Shown here in pieces: positions 15,809 to 24,309 of a stretch of 41,628 nucleotides of DNA; positions within the stretch are counted from its first letter, which is position 1; every line of letters begins with the position of its first letter. The notes under the pieces are model-generated. The model made no database searches. It was not told where the DNA came from and was given only the letters and a program-made list of their open reading frames with translations. Where the stretch lies: contig CAZHGC010000020.1 in NCBI GenBank assembly GCA_964531385.1, forward strand, positions 1 through 41,628, written 5' to 3'. The stretch is from MGBC114079 sp964531385 (lineage in GTDB: Bacteria > Bacillota > Clostridia > Lachnospirales > CAG-274). A program made the translations under genes and the position numbers.

Positions 15809-16954
15809 ATGAAAGTTGTTGCGTTGCACGCATCTATGCCCGCTTTTGAACAGGGGCTGAATAATATTTCACAAATTTTTAAAAATACTTTTTTTGAGCT
15901 TGGTGTTGAAGTTGAAGAAATTAATTTGTCACTTCTTGATATTCGTTTTTTTGACGGTGTTAAATCTCAAGCTGTTGAAAATATTTTGAGAAGAATCGAT
16001 AATTCAGACGGAGTTATTATTGAATCGACAGCTGTTTTGAATATGCCTTGCGGATTGTTTCAAACTTTTATTGAACACCTTGGTTATGGGGTTTATTCAA
16101 ATGTTTTTGACGGCAAAAAGTGTTTTTGTATTTCAGTTTCTTCTGACGGAAGCGAAAAACGCTCGTGCGATTACATAATGGACGTTATTGCGGAATTTGG
16201 GGGAATTGATGCGGGAAGAATGACAATTTGTTCGGAAGATGCAAAGGTGGCTATTGGAGAAACCTCAATTAAGGAAACTGTTGAAAAATATGCGGAAGAT
16301 TTATATAGAATTTTGAGACAGGAAAGACGATTTTTTGTTCCAAAGAAAAAGACTGTTTTTTCAAATATGGCGAGAAAAGATGATTTTGCTCAAGATGTTG
16401 CAAAAGTTTTGGGACACGAGCCGAAGCCTAAAAAAATTAAGTCGAGTGAAATTCTTGAACAAATTGATTATAATTCATTTAACGAGCGTCAGGAAGAGGA
16501 TATTAAAGAAATTTCGAGATTTCTCACAAATCAATATAACAGCGAAAAAGAAAAAGTTGTTGTGCAAAAAAATGATTTTACCAATGTTTATAATGAAATG
16601 GGATTTAATTCGGAAGTTGTTCCGCATATTAAAAGTTGTCGTCAAAGAACGCAGAGTTTGCACCATTATTTTCAGCCACAGCTTGCAGGGGGAATTAATG
16701 CTGTTATTCAGATAAACGTTAAGGGTGACGAAAAATTTGAAGGATATCTTAAAATTTACGGCAGTGAATGTGAATATGTTGAGGGTGTTCACGAAAATCC
16801 CGATGTTACCGTTTTTTCGGATTGCAATGTTTGGCTTGACATTTTGAACGGAAAATATACAATTCAAAAGGCTTTTATGATTGGACAAATTAAAGTTAGA
16901 GGTAATTTTGTTCTTATGACGAAATTTGACCAATTATTTAAAATGCAGAAATAA
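15809..16954 (+). CDS. Flavodoxin-like/SCP2 sterol-carrier fusion protein
   Basis: A 381-residue cytoplasmic protein with no signal peptide. Residues 1 to about 165 look like an NAD(P)H-dependent FMN reductase/flavodoxin fold (KVVALHASMP opening, then DGVIIESTAVLNMPCGLFQTFIEHLGY and an AEDLYRIL helix). Residues about 165-265 are a charged linker. Residues about 270-381 resemble an SCP2-like lipid-binding domain (VTVFSDCNVWLDILNGKYT, then KVRGNFVLMTKFDQLF). The usual SPR-x-GNT flavin phosphate loop is replaced by SMPAFEQGLNN, so flavin binding is uncertain. It probably shares a transcript with the preceding lipoprotein. The role is unknown. Confidence 0.6.
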   Translation: MKVVALHASMPAFEQGLNNISQIFKNTFFELGVEVEEINLSLLDIRFFDGVKSQAVENILRRIDNSDGVIIESTAVLNMPCGLFQTFIEHLGYGVYSNVFDGKKCFCISVSSDGSEKRSCDYIMDVIAEFGGIDAGRMTICSEDAKVAIGETSIKETVEKYAEDLYRILRQERRFFVPKKKTVFSNMARKDDFAQDVAKVLGHEPKPKKIKSSEILEQIDYNSFNERQEEDIKEISRFLTNQYNSEKEKVVVQKNDFTNVYNEMGFNSEVVPHIKSCRQRTQSLHHYFQPQLAGGINAVIQINVKGDEKFEGYLKIYGSECEYVEGVHENPDVTVFSDCNVWLDILNGKYTIQKAFMIGQIKVRGNFVLMTKFDQLFKMQK

Positions 16955-16974
16955 TGTTAATGTTCATTTTTTTG

Positions 16975-17003
16975 TTGATTTTATGATGTTTTTTTGCTAT
17001 ATT
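16975..17003 (+). promoter_or_regulatory. Probable promoter for dapF
   Basis: -35 TTGATT (16975-16980), 17-base spacer, -10 TATATT (16998-17003), in the 109-base gap before dapF. Transcription would start about 55 bases before the dapF start codon. Confidence 0.5.
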
Positions 17004-17063
17004 ATTTATAGATTTTTTTGAATTTACTTTTTATAAAAATTTTGGATAGAGGTGTTTTTATTT

Positions 17064-17903
17064 ATGAAATTTACTAAAATGCAGGGCTGCGGAAATGATT
17101 ATGTTTATGTAAATTGTTTTGAGGAAAAAGTTGAAAATCCTGTGGAACTTGCGAAAGCTGTTAGCGACAGACATTTTGGAATTGGTTCTGACGGACTTAT
17201 TCTTATTATGCCGAGCGATGTTGCCGATTGCCGAATGAGAATGTTTAATTGGGACGGTTCTGAGTCGGAAATGTGCGGAAACGGTGTTAGATGTGTTGGA
17301 AAGTTTGCACACGACAGAGGGATTGTTGACAAAGATACAATTACTGTTGAAACTCTTGCAGGAATTAAAATTCTTAAACTTACTTTAAACGACAAAAATG
17401 AAACAACTTCTTTGACTGTTGATATGGGTGAGCCGATTTTGAAAGCATCGGAAATTCCTGTTGTTTCTGATGAAAATCCGGTTAAAAATCTTGTTCTTAA
17501 AGCATATGACAAAGAGTTTAAATTTACTTGTGTGTCTATGGGAAATCCGCACGCTGTTACTTTTGTTGATGATGTTGATAATTTTGATATTGACAAATAT
17601 GGTTCTGTTCTTGAAGTTGATGAACATTTTCCTAAACGTGCAAACATTGAGTTTGTTGAAGTTGTTGACGAAAAGCACCTTAAAATGCGTGTTTGGGAAA
17701 GAGGAACAGGAGAAACTCTTGCTTGCGGAACAGGAACTTGTGCAACGGTTGTTGCGACAAGCCTTAACGGAAAATCGGGAAGAAACGATATTGATGTTAA
17801 GCTTCTTGGAGGAAATTTGCAAATTACATGGAGCGAGGAAGACGGACACGTTTATATGACAGGACCGGCTGAATTTTCTTTTGACGGAGTTTGGAACAAA
17901 TAG
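17064..17903 (+). CDS. dapF: Diaminopimelate epimerase
   Basis: Converts LL- to meso-diaminopimelate for lysine and peptidoglycan. It has 279 residues. Both catalytic cysteines are present: Cys71 in EMCGNGVRC and Cys221 in ACGTGTCA. The start at 17064 (MKFTKMQGCGND) is preferred over the in-frame ATG at 17052, because the family begins this way and GAGGTG lies upstream. It is followed by a PAP2 phosphatase gene, a possible cell-wall theme. Confidence 0.95.
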   Translation: MKFTKMQGCGNDYVYVNCFEEKVENPVELAKAVSDRHFGIGSDGLILIMPSDVADCRMRMFNWDGSESEMCGNGVRCVGKFAHDRGIVDKDTITVETLAGIKILKLTLNDKNETTSLTVDMGEPILKASEIPVVSDENPVKNLVLKAYDKEFKFTCVSMGNPHAVTFVDDVDNFDIDKYGSVLEVDEHFPKRANIEFVEVVDEKHLKMRVWERGTGETLACGTGTCATVVATSLNGKSGRNDIDVKLLGGNLQITWSEEDGHVYMTGPAEFSFDGVWNK

Positions 17904-17941
17904 TTGAAAAAAATTTATATGATGCTGTTTTGATTTTATTT

Positions 17942-17971
17942 TTCGTGTTGGCGAATTATCGCCGACACGAA
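17942..17971 (+). terminator. Hairpin between dapF and the PAP2 gene
   Basis: A 13-bp stem with one G-T pair (TTCGTGTTGGCGA / TCGCCGACACGAA, loop ATTA), 38 bases past the dapF stop. The downstream tract is only moderately T-rich (ATTTATGTTT). It is the most stable structure in this gap and could terminate or attenuate dapF transcription ahead of the PAP2-sigma genes. Confidence 0.5.
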
Positions 17972-18016
17972 TTTATGTTTGGCGGTGTTATATTTGAATT
18001 TGTACGGTGGCTGATA

Positions 18017-18508
18017 ATGGACAAATATATTTTTTTTAAACTTTATAATTTTACGATGAAACACAAAATTGCTTATTCGATTGTTGAATTTATTGTTAGA
18101 GCGTCTTCTTGTGTTTTTTTTATTTTATTTGGAATTTGCTCGGTTGGTCTTGCTTTTTTGCGTGATGAGCGATTTTTTAAGTTTGTTTTTGTTGTTTGTT
18201 TTGGGATTGCGTTCAATATGATTTTAAGAAAGATTATCGGAAGAACACGTCCTTTTGATGAATTTAAAATTGAAAGCGTTGTTTGGCATAAAAGCGGAGG
18301 GTCTTTTCCGAGCAATCATTCGGCTTCGGCTATGATTATTGCAATGGCGTTTTTTTATTTGAACGAAATTTTTGGAGCGATTGTTTTTCTTTTGGCGGTT
18401 GTTACGGGAGTTTCGAGAGTTTTTGCAGGATTGCATTATCCTTCTGATGTTATTTGTGGGTTCTTGGTTGGGACGCTGTTGGGATATTTTGGATTTTTTT
18501 TGCTATGA
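18017..18508 (+). CDS. PAP2-superfamily membrane phosphatase
   Basis: A 163-residue membrane protein with all three PAP2 motifs: KIIGRTRP (K-x6-RP type), FPSNHSAS (PSxH type) and SRVFAGLHYPSD (SR-x5-H-x3-D type), interleaved with hydrophobic segments. Members hydrolyse lipid pyrophosphates or phosphates; a BcrC-like undecaprenyl-diphosphatase role is plausible next to dapF but not proven. The start at 18017 (MDKYIFF) follows GGTGG; the longer frame from 17891 runs through the dapF-end hairpin and is rejected. It ends 26 bases before the sigma gene, so the three genes 18017-19889 are likely cotranscribed. Confidence 0.88.
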   Translation: MDKYIFFKLYNFTMKHKIAYSIVEFIVRASSCVFFILFGICSVGLAFLRDERFFKFVFVVCFGIAFNMILRKIIGRTRPFDEFKIESVVWHKSGGSFPSNHSASAMIIAMAFFYLNEIFGAIVFLLAVVTGVSRVFAGLHYPSDVICGFLVGTLLGYFGFFLL

Positions 18509-18534
18509 TTTTTTGAAAGGAGGAACGGTTTGTT

Positions 18535-19059
18535 TTGAAGACAGATGAACAGTTTTACGAATTTGAAAAATTTATTGTAAATTATGAAAAACTTATTTAT
18601 AACGTTGCATATCGCATTTTTTGCAATGAAGAAGACGCAAAAGATGTTGCACAAGAAGTTTGTATAAAGCTGTATAAGGGATTTGACAGATATAAAAACA
18701 TTACATCAATTAAAACATTTATTTACAAAGTTACTTACAACACTTGCATTGATGAACTTAGAAAAAGAAAAGGAAAGAACACAATTGATATTGAAGAATT
18801 ATATGCTGTTTCTGATGGCTCGAAAAGTCCTGAAGAACGATATATTTTGACGGAAAGCGTTGAAGAAATTAAAAAGGGGATTGAAAAATTATCATATGAA
18901 CATAGAGTGCTTATTGTTTTGAGGGATATTAACGATTTGTCATATAATGAAATTTCGGCGATTAGCGAATTGCCTCTTGGAACGGTTAAATCGAGAATTA
19001 ACAGGGCAAGGAAAAAACTTAAAGAAATTATTATTTGGGAAAGGAAACAAAAAGGCTGA
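18535..19059 (+). CDS. ECF-type RNA polymerase sigma factor
   Basis: A 174-residue sigma-70-family protein. Region 2 is about residues 20-80 (NEEDAKDVAQEVCIKLYK, then TFIYKVTYNTCIDELRK) and region 4 about 115-170 (YEHRVLIVLRDINDLSYNEI, then LGTVKSRINRARKKL). No extended region 3 is present, as in ECF factors. Translation starts at a TTG 11 bases after AAAGGAGG (18516-18523). A zinc-finger anti-sigma gene follows, the usual arrangement for membrane-controlled envelope-stress sigma factors. The target promoters are unknown. Confidence 0.9.
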   Translation: MKTDEQFYEFEKFIVNYEKLIYNVAYRIFCNEEDAKDVAQEVCIKLYKGFDRYKNITSIKTFIYKVTYNTCIDELRKRKGKNTIDIEELYAVSDGSKSPEERYILTESVEEIKKGIEKLSYEHRVLIVLRDINDLSYNEISAISELPLGTVKSRINRARKKLKEIIIWERKQKG

Positions 19060-19133
19060 TTAAATCGTTTTATTTATATAACGATATGCGAAAAAATAAA
19101 TGTTTTATATGTGGTATGAAAGAGGGTTTTTTG

Positions 19134-19889
19134 ATGAAATGTTCTGATGTTAGAGAAAATTTAAGTTTATATATTGACGGTGAACTTGAAAAATTGGAGG
19201 CGGAGGAAATTGAAAAGCATTTTGAAAGTTGCGATGATTGTAAAAAAGAAATGTTATTTTTTAAAGATATGATAAATGCTGTTGGAAGTATTGAAGAAAA
19301 GGAACTTCCGCAAAATTTTCATTCGGATATGATGCAAAAAATTGAAAATGAAGAAAAAAGACAGTATTTTTTTAAACGGGGTGTCTTTTCGAAGATGACA
19401 ACAATTGCTGCGGGAGTTGTTGTTATTATGTGTGTTGTTTTGGGCGGAAAACAGATTTATTTTTATGATGACAGTTCAGTTGAAAAATCGAGCGTTGTTT
19501 TTGGAGAAGAAAATGACAATGCTTTAAAAGAAGAGAGCAACTATGGGCGGTCGATTGACGGAAGCCGAGAAAAAAGCAATTCTGTTGCTAAATTGAAAAA
19601 AGGTGTTGACAACGATTTTGAAGAAAAAAACGAGGTTGATATTGATTTTAAATCTGACGATATTGAAAAAGATATTGAAAGAATTTCTCAATTTGGCGAC
19701 GTTATTTATGTTGACGATAAATTGGACAAACTTGGGCAAAAGGGCGGGTTTATCAGCTTATCGGTTGATTATGAACTTGTTGATGACATAATTGGACTTA
19801 TTAAAAACGGGGGCAGAAAAGAGGATTTGAAAAAAACAGCTGAGCAAAAACTTGAGAAAGTTATTTTGAACGTAAATTTGAAATATTAG
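19134..19889 (+). CDS. Zinc-finger anti-sigma factor, single-pass membrane protein
   Basis: A 251-residue protein. The N-terminal anti-sigma domain has the HxxxCxxC zinc motif (His29, Cys33, Cys36, with Cys3 as likely fourth ligand). A membrane segment follows at about residues 88-105, then an external part rich in acidic and basic residues that resembles no enzyme known to me. This layout fits a membrane-tethered inhibitor of the preceding ECF sigma factor. The start at 19134 (MKCSDVREN) follows GAGGG; the frame extends upstream to 19035 inside the sigma gene, but those residues do not resemble the family. Confidence 0.87.
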   Translation: MKCSDVRENLSLYIDGELEKLEAEEIEKHFESCDDCKKEMLFFKDMINAVGSIEEKELPQNFHSDMMQKIENEEKRQYFFKRGVFSKMTTIAAGVVVIMCVVLGGKQIYFYDDSSVEKSSVVFGEENDNALKEESNYGRSIDGSREKSNSVAKLKKGVDNDFEEKNEVDIDFKSDDIEKDIERISQFGDVIYVDDKLDKLGQKGGFISLSVDYELVDDIIGLIKNGGRKEDLKKTAEQKLEKVILNVNLKY

Positions 19890-19905
19890 AAATAGGATTT
19901 AATTT

Positions 19906-19941
19906 TTTTTGGGGGGTGTCTTTTGAGACAACCCCCAAAAA
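19906..19941. terminator. Convergent terminator between the anti-sigma gene and rqcH
   Basis: TTTTTGGGGG pairs with CCCCCAAAAA, then after a G-A mismatch TGTC pairs with GACA around a six-base loop. It sits between two genes that point at each other, so it probably ends transcription from both sides. Confidence 0.65.
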
Positions 19942-19950
19942 GTTTGTTGT

Positions 19951-21714
19951 TTAGTTTATTTTTTTGATTTTTGCAACTTCTTCTTCGCTTGGAGTTATAT
20001 AAGCGGTTTTGTTTGTTGTGTAGATTACCATTCCGGGTTTTGCACCGGCGGGTTTTTTGACAAATTTTTTTTGTGTATAATCGACAGGGACAAGCGTTGA
20101 ATTTGAGGCTTTGCTATAGAATGCGGCAAGCATTGCGGCTTCGTTTAATGTTGTGTTTGGAACGGATTTGCCATTTGTTATTATTAATACATGGGAGCCG
20201 GGGATTTGTTTTGTGTGGAGCCATATATCGTTTCCTTTGGCAAATTTTAATGTTAATTCGTCGTTTTGATGATTGTTTTTTCCGACATAAATATCGAAGT
20301 TGTCGGAAGAAAGATAATGCAGAGGGCTTGATTTTATTGTACGATTTTTCCCTTTTTGCTGTTTTAATTTTTTTATGAAGCCTTGTTCGTATAATTCTTG
20401 GCGAATTTCTCTTATATCTTGCTCATCGGTTGACGTTTGAACGGAAGTTAGGATACCCTCAAGGTATTCCAATTCTTCATCGTTTTGTTTCATTTGGACT
20501 TGGAGTGCAACAAAAGTTCTTTTTGCTTTGTTGTAGCGTTTGAAATATGCCTGAGCATTTTCTGCCGGAGTTAATGTTGGGTCGAGCGGGATTGTTATAT
20601 CTTTTAAATTTTCATCGTAAAAATTTTGCGTTGTGAAATACGGTGCATTTTCAGGGATTGAGTATATATTTGCTGTTATAAGTTCACCGTATAATTTTAA
20701 TTTGTCTCGTCCTGAAATTGATTTTAACGTTTTTATTTGGATATCTTTCTTTTTTACACAACGTTCTATATTGTTGTTTATTAATTTTTTTAAATCTTGC
20801 GATTTTTGATTTATTCGATATAGACTGTCTTTTTTTGAATAGAAAATTTCCAATAAACTTGATATGGAATCGTATTGTTCTGTTTTTAAATGGTTGAACT
20901 GTTTCATTTTGAATGGCGAGAAATCTAAAATTTTATTTTTTTCCGAATATATTATTTCGGGCATAAACGCATTGTTTTGAATTTGCGATATAACATTTTT
21001 AAAGGAGTTGTATAAGTTGGTTAAGTTTTCTTCTGAAGTTTGCGACACTGTGTTTGAGGGGTCGAGATTTGCACGAAAGCATATTTCCGACGCAAATAAC
21101 GGGCTTATTCCGTTGTAGCACTCAAATATTAAATTTTGAAGTTTAATTTGCGGATTTGAGCTTATTGATGAAAAGAAATTTTCTTTGCTTAAAGCTAATG
21201 TGTTTAGCTTGTTTTTTGACGGCGGAACGGTGTATTTTTTTCCAGGGAGAACTTCCCTTACGGAACTTTTGTCGTGGCTTATATGTTTTGCCGAGTCGAG
21301 AATTATATCGTTTTCATCTGTTAGAATTATATTGCTGTGTCGCCCCATTATTTCGATTATTAATTTTTTTGTTGAATAATCGCCGAGCTCATTTATCGAT
21401 TCGATATGAATATTTACTATTCTTTCAAAATTGGGTTGGGTTATTTCGATTATTTTACCACTTGTCAGATGTTTTCTTAAAACCATACAAAAAAGAGGCG
21501 GTTGCATTGGGTTTGTTTTGTTTTTTTCTGTTAGGTGTAGCCTTGGAGCAGAAGCATTTGCCGTCATTAGAAGTTTGTATGCTTTTCCGAGACTTCGGAC
21601 TGAAAGAATTATTTCATCGGTTTCAGGTTGGTATATTTTATCAACTCTTCCGCCGAGAAGCTTTGTTTTTAATTCATATATTATGTTTGAAATTGTTATT
21701 CCATCGAACGCCAT
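19951..21714 (-). CDS. rqcH: Rqc2 homologue RqcH, NFACT-family ribosome quality control protein
   Basis: Binds stalled 50S subunits and recruits tRNA-Ala to add C-terminal alanine tails that mark truncated proteins for degradation (role known from Bacillus). It has 587 residues in the NFACT order: N domain (MAFDGITISNIIYEL), central coiled coils, and C-terminal NFACT-R domain (FAKGNDIWLHTKQIPGSHVLI). The functionally important Asp97-Arg98 pair of the Bacillus protein is Glu97-Arg98 here (PNFERIV). The family was earlier annotated as fibronectin-binding protein. The start ATG follows CGGAGG. It is a single gene, convergent with the anti-sigma gene. Confidence 0.92.
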   Translation of the reverse strand: MAFDGITISNIIYELKTKLLGGRVDKIYQPETDEIILSVRSLGKAYKLLMTANASAPRLHLTEKNKTNPMQPPLFCMVLRKHLTSGKIIEITQPNFERIVNIHIESINELGDYSTKKLIIEIMGRHSNIILTDENDIILDSAKHISHDKSSVREVLPGKKYTVPPSKNKLNTLALSKENFFSSISSNPQIKLQNLIFECYNGISPLFASEICFRANLDPSNTVSQTSEENLTNLYNSFKNVISQIQNNAFMPEIIYSEKNKILDFSPFKMKQFNHLKTEQYDSISSLLEIFYSKKDSLYRINQKSQDLKKLINNNIERCVKKKDIQIKTLKSISGRDKLKLYGELITANIYSIPENAPYFTTQNFYDENLKDITIPLDPTLTPAENAQAYFKRYNKAKRTFVALQVQMKQNDEELEYLEGILTSVQTSTDEQDIREIRQELYEQGFIKKLKQQKGKNRTIKSSPLHYLSSDNFDIYVGKNNHQNDELTLKFAKGNDIWLHTKQIPGSHVLIITNGKSVPNTTLNEAAMLAAFYSKASNSTLVPVDYTQKKFVKKPAGAKPGMVIYTTNKTAYITPSEEEVAKIKKIN

Positions 21715-21903
21715 TGTTGTACCTCCGAAAATTTTTTGTTGTTTTTCTTGAAAATATTATGAAATTTTTGGTATAATTTTTATGTTGGGTTTGTGTTTTT
21801 TTGCCATTAACATTATTAAAAATGGAATTTTGCGGTTTTTACACCGAAAAATTGATTGAAATTTATTTTTTTGAAATATTTCTGATGTAAACTTGAAATT
21901 TTA

Positions 21904-21932
21904 TTGCAATCATTTTCATTACATATTATAAT
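21904..21932 (+). promoter_or_regulatory. Promoter of the yicC-remA-gmk-rpoZ-priA-def-fmt operon
   Basis: -35 TTGCAA (21904-21909), exact 17-base spacer, perfect -10 TATAAT (21927-21932). It is the only good promoter before the tightly packed downstream genes. Confidence 0.75.
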
Positions 21933-21987
21933 AAAAGATACGGTATATAGTCAATATTTAAAAAAATTATTGCGAAGGAGTTTTTTT

Positions 21988-22869
21988 ATGAGAAGTATGA
22001 CAGGGTATGGCAGAGGTGAATGCACCCTTTATAACCGCAAATTTATTGTTGAAATAAAATCGGTTAATCACAGATATAACGATATTAATGTTAAAATGCC
22101 TAAGTCTATGATTGCTTTTGAAGATTATGTTAAAAAAATTGTCGCAACTCAAGTTTTTAGAGGAAAAACAGATGTTTATGTGTCTTTTGAAACATATGCC
22201 AAAAATGATATTAAAATAAATCTTGACGAAATTCTTGCTGACAGTTATGTTAATGCTCTTGAAAATATTAAAATCAGATATGGTGCAAAAGATGATATTT
22301 CTGTTGGGCTTATTGCTAAATTTCCGGAAGTTTTGACAATTGAAAAAAATATTGGAGAGAGCGGAAAAGAAAACGAAATTTCAGAACCTCTTTTTAATGC
22401 GGTTAAGGCAGCTCTTTCGATGTTTATTAAAATGAGAGAGACGGAGGGCGAAACTCTTAAAGAAAACATTTTTAACAAACTTGATTTAATTCACGAAAAT
22501 GTTAAGAGAATTGATGAACTTGCACCGAGCGTTGAAAAAACTTATGAGGATAGGCTTAGAACGAGACTTCTTGAACTTGAAAATATGGGATATGACGAAA
22601 ACAGAATTTTGACGGAAGTTGCTGTTTTTTCTGAAAAAGCTTGTATTGATGAAGAAATTATACGTCTTTTTAGCCATATAGTTCAAATGAAATCGATTTT
22701 GGAAGAAAATGAGCCTATTGGGCGAAAGCTTGATTTTCTTGTTCAGGAGATGAACAGAGAAACAAACACTATCGGCTCGAAAACGACAGATTTGAAAATT
22801 ACAAATATTGTTGTTGACCTTAAAAGCGAGATTGAAAAAATTAGAGAGCAAATTCAAAACATTGAATGA
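21988..22869 (+). CDS. YicC/YloC-family endoribonuclease
   Basis: A 293-residue member of the YicC family, shown in other bacteria to be an RNase. The family opening MRSMTGYGRGE and the C-terminal block (LDFLVQEMNRETNTIGSKT) are both clear. The start at 21988 follows AAGGAG; the longer frame from 21904 would begin at the promoter itself and is rejected. It heads the conserved block yloC-remA-gmk-rpoZ-priA known from Bacillus. Confidence 0.93.
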   Translation: MRSMTGYGRGECTLYNRKFIVEIKSVNHRYNDINVKMPKSMIAFEDYVKKIVATQVFRGKTDVYVSFETYAKNDIKINLDEILADSYVNALENIKIRYGAKDDISVGLIAKFPEVLTIEKNIGESGKENEISEPLFNAVKAALSMFIKMRETEGETLKENIFNKLDLIHENVKRIDELAPSVEKTYEDRLRTRLLELENMGYDENRILTEVAVFSEKACIDEEIIRLFSHIVQMKSILEENEPIGRKLDFLVQEMNRETNTIGSKTTDLKITNIVVDLKSEIEKIREQIQNIE

Positions 22870-22895
22870 TAGTATCCATTGAAAGGATTTTATTT

Positions 22896-23195
22896 ATGAC
22901 AAATATAAAACTTATTAATATTGGTTTTGGAAACATTGTTCCTGCCAACAGAATTGTTGCTATTGTCAGCCCCGAATCGGCACCGATTAAACGTCTTATT
23001 CAAGACGGAAGAGACCAAGGAAAGCTTATTGATGCCACATATGGGAGAAGAACGAGAGCGGTTATTGTTACTGACAGCGACCATATTATTTTATCGTCAA
23101 TTCAGCCGGAGACGGTTGCCAACAGAATTGTTGCAAAAGACAGCTGTTCTGTTGAATGTGACGGAATTGAAATCGATGATGAAATCATTGAATGA
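22896..23195 (+). CDS. remA: RemA-like DNA-binding regulator (DUF370)
   Basis: A 99-residue protein matching the RemA/DUF370 family (INIGFGNIVPANRIVAIVSP, then DATYGRRTRAVIVTDSDH). In Bacillus RemA activates extracellular matrix and osmoprotection genes and forms rings that bind DNA. Here only the family membership and the conserved position between yicC and gmk can be shown. The start at 22896 follows AAAGGA. Confidence 0.9.
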   Translation: MTNIKLINIGFGNIVPANRIVAIVSPESAPIKRLIQDGRDQGKLIDATYGRRTRAVIVTDSDHIILSSIQPETVANRIVAKDSCSVECDGIEIDDEIIE

Positions 23196-23243
23196 TTTTA
23201 AATATTTTTTAAATTTGTATTACAATTAAGGAGAATGAACATA

Positions 23244-23852
23244 ATGAATGAAAAAGGGCTTCTTATAATAATTTCAGGACCTTCCGGTGCAGGAAAAGGA
23301 ACGGTTGTTGAGGAACTTAAAAAAGACGAAAATTATGCACTTTCTATTTCGGCAACAACGAGAGCACCGAGACAGCACGAACAAGACAAAATTCACTATT
23401 TCTTTAAAACCAAGGAAGAGTTTGAAAAAATGATTGAGCAAAAAAAGCTTCTTGAATATGCTTGTTTTTGCGGAAATTATTATGGCACTCCTATAGATTA
23501 TGTTAATCAACAAATTGATAACAACAAAACAGTTATTTTGGAAATTGAAGTTCAAGGTGCATTACAAGTTAAGGAAATTTATCCGGAAGCAGTTTTGATT
23601 TTTTTGACACCGCCGAATGTTGACGAACTTAGAAAAAGGCTTGTTGGCAGAGGAACAGAAACTTTGGACAAAATTGAAATGAGAATGAACAGAGCAAAAG
23701 AAGAATTTGACATTATCGATAAATACGATTATATTGTTATTAATAATGTTATTGAAGATGCGGTTTGTGACATTAATTGCATTGTTAGAGCCGAAAAAAT
23801 GAAAGCTCAGAGAAATTTGAATTTAAAAAACATTTTGAAAGGAGATAATTAA
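23244..23852 (+). CDS. gmk: Guanylate kinase
   Basis: Phosphorylates GMP to GDP. It has 202 residues with P-loop GPSGAGKGTV and the GMP-binding region (SATTRAPRQHEQDKIHY, then the EYACFCGNYYGTP segment). ATG 23244 is chosen because AAGGAG (23228-23233) is 10 bases away; ATG 23235 would be only one base from it. The stop codon directly abuts the rpoZ start. Confidence 0.95.
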   Translation: MNEKGLLIIISGPSGAGKGTVVEELKKDENYALSISATTRAPRQHEQDKIHYFFKTKEEFEKMIEQKKLLEYACFCGNYYGTPIDYVNQQIDNNKTVILEIEVQGALQVKEIYPEAVLIFLTPPNVDELRKRLVGRGTETLDKIEMRMNRAKEEFDIIDKYDYIVINNVIEDAVCDINCIVRAEKMKAQRNLNLKNILKGDN

Positions 23853-24278
23853 ATGCTTAGACCATCTTATGCGGAATTAATGGAGGTACTTAACAAAGAT
23901 ACGGAGGAAACTTCTGAAATTACAAGCAGATATACTATTGTTATTGCTGCGGCAAAAAGAGCAAGACAGCTTATTGACGGAGACAGCCCTATGGTTGAAG
24001 AAAAAAAAGGCAAGCCTTTGTCGACAGCTGTTGAGGAAATTTATGAAAGCAAAATTAAAGTTGTTCCGGAGGGGCAGGGAACTGTTTTGCATCTTAAAAA
24101 AGATTTTAACGAAGAAGAATATTTTGAAGATGCTACAAGAGAATATCAAAAAGAGCAAGAAGAGCAAGAAGAACAGGAAGATATTGATGCAGAGGCTGAC
24201 GAAGAAATCGATGATGAATTTATTGCAGATATGGAAGATGACGAAGAGCCTTCGGAAGATGTAGCTGATGAGGAATAA
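23853..24278 (+). CDS. rpoZ: RNA polymerase omega subunit with acidic C-terminal tail
   Basis: Small RNA polymerase assembly subunit. The omega core is recognisable in residues 1-75 (MLRPSYAEL, then SRYTIVIAAAKRARQLIDG, then KPLSTAVEEIYESKI). The protein then continues to 141 residues with a tail made largely of Glu, Asp and Gln (about residues 86-141), whereas many Firmicute omegas end near residue 70-90. The start codon directly follows the gmk stop, with AAAGGAG in the gmk end as ribosome binding site. The Bacillus neighbour coaBC, expected next, is absent. Confidence 0.92.
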   Translation: MLRPSYAELMEVLNKDTEETSEITSRYTIVIAAAKRARQLIDGDSPMVEEKKGKPLSTAVEEIYESKIKVVPEGQGTVLHLKKDFNEEEYFEDATREYQKEQEEQEEQEDIDAEADEEIDDEFIADMEDDEEPSEDVADEE

Positions 24279-24309
24279 TAGTTATAATTTTATGAAAGAC
24301 GGTATGTAA

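Noticed and set aside
17891..18016. A longer start for the PAP2 gene overlapping the end of dapF.
   Set aside because: It reads through a 13-bp hairpin, has no family similarity in the extra 42 residues, and GGTGG precedes the ATG at 18017.
18499..18514. A 15-base match (TTGCTATGATTTTTT) between the end of the PAP2 gene and the first bases of the window.
   Set aside because: It lies in the normal C-terminal codons of the PAP2 gene and is mostly a T-run. It lies largely outside the perfect 48-bp repeat, so it does not support an extra repeat copy.
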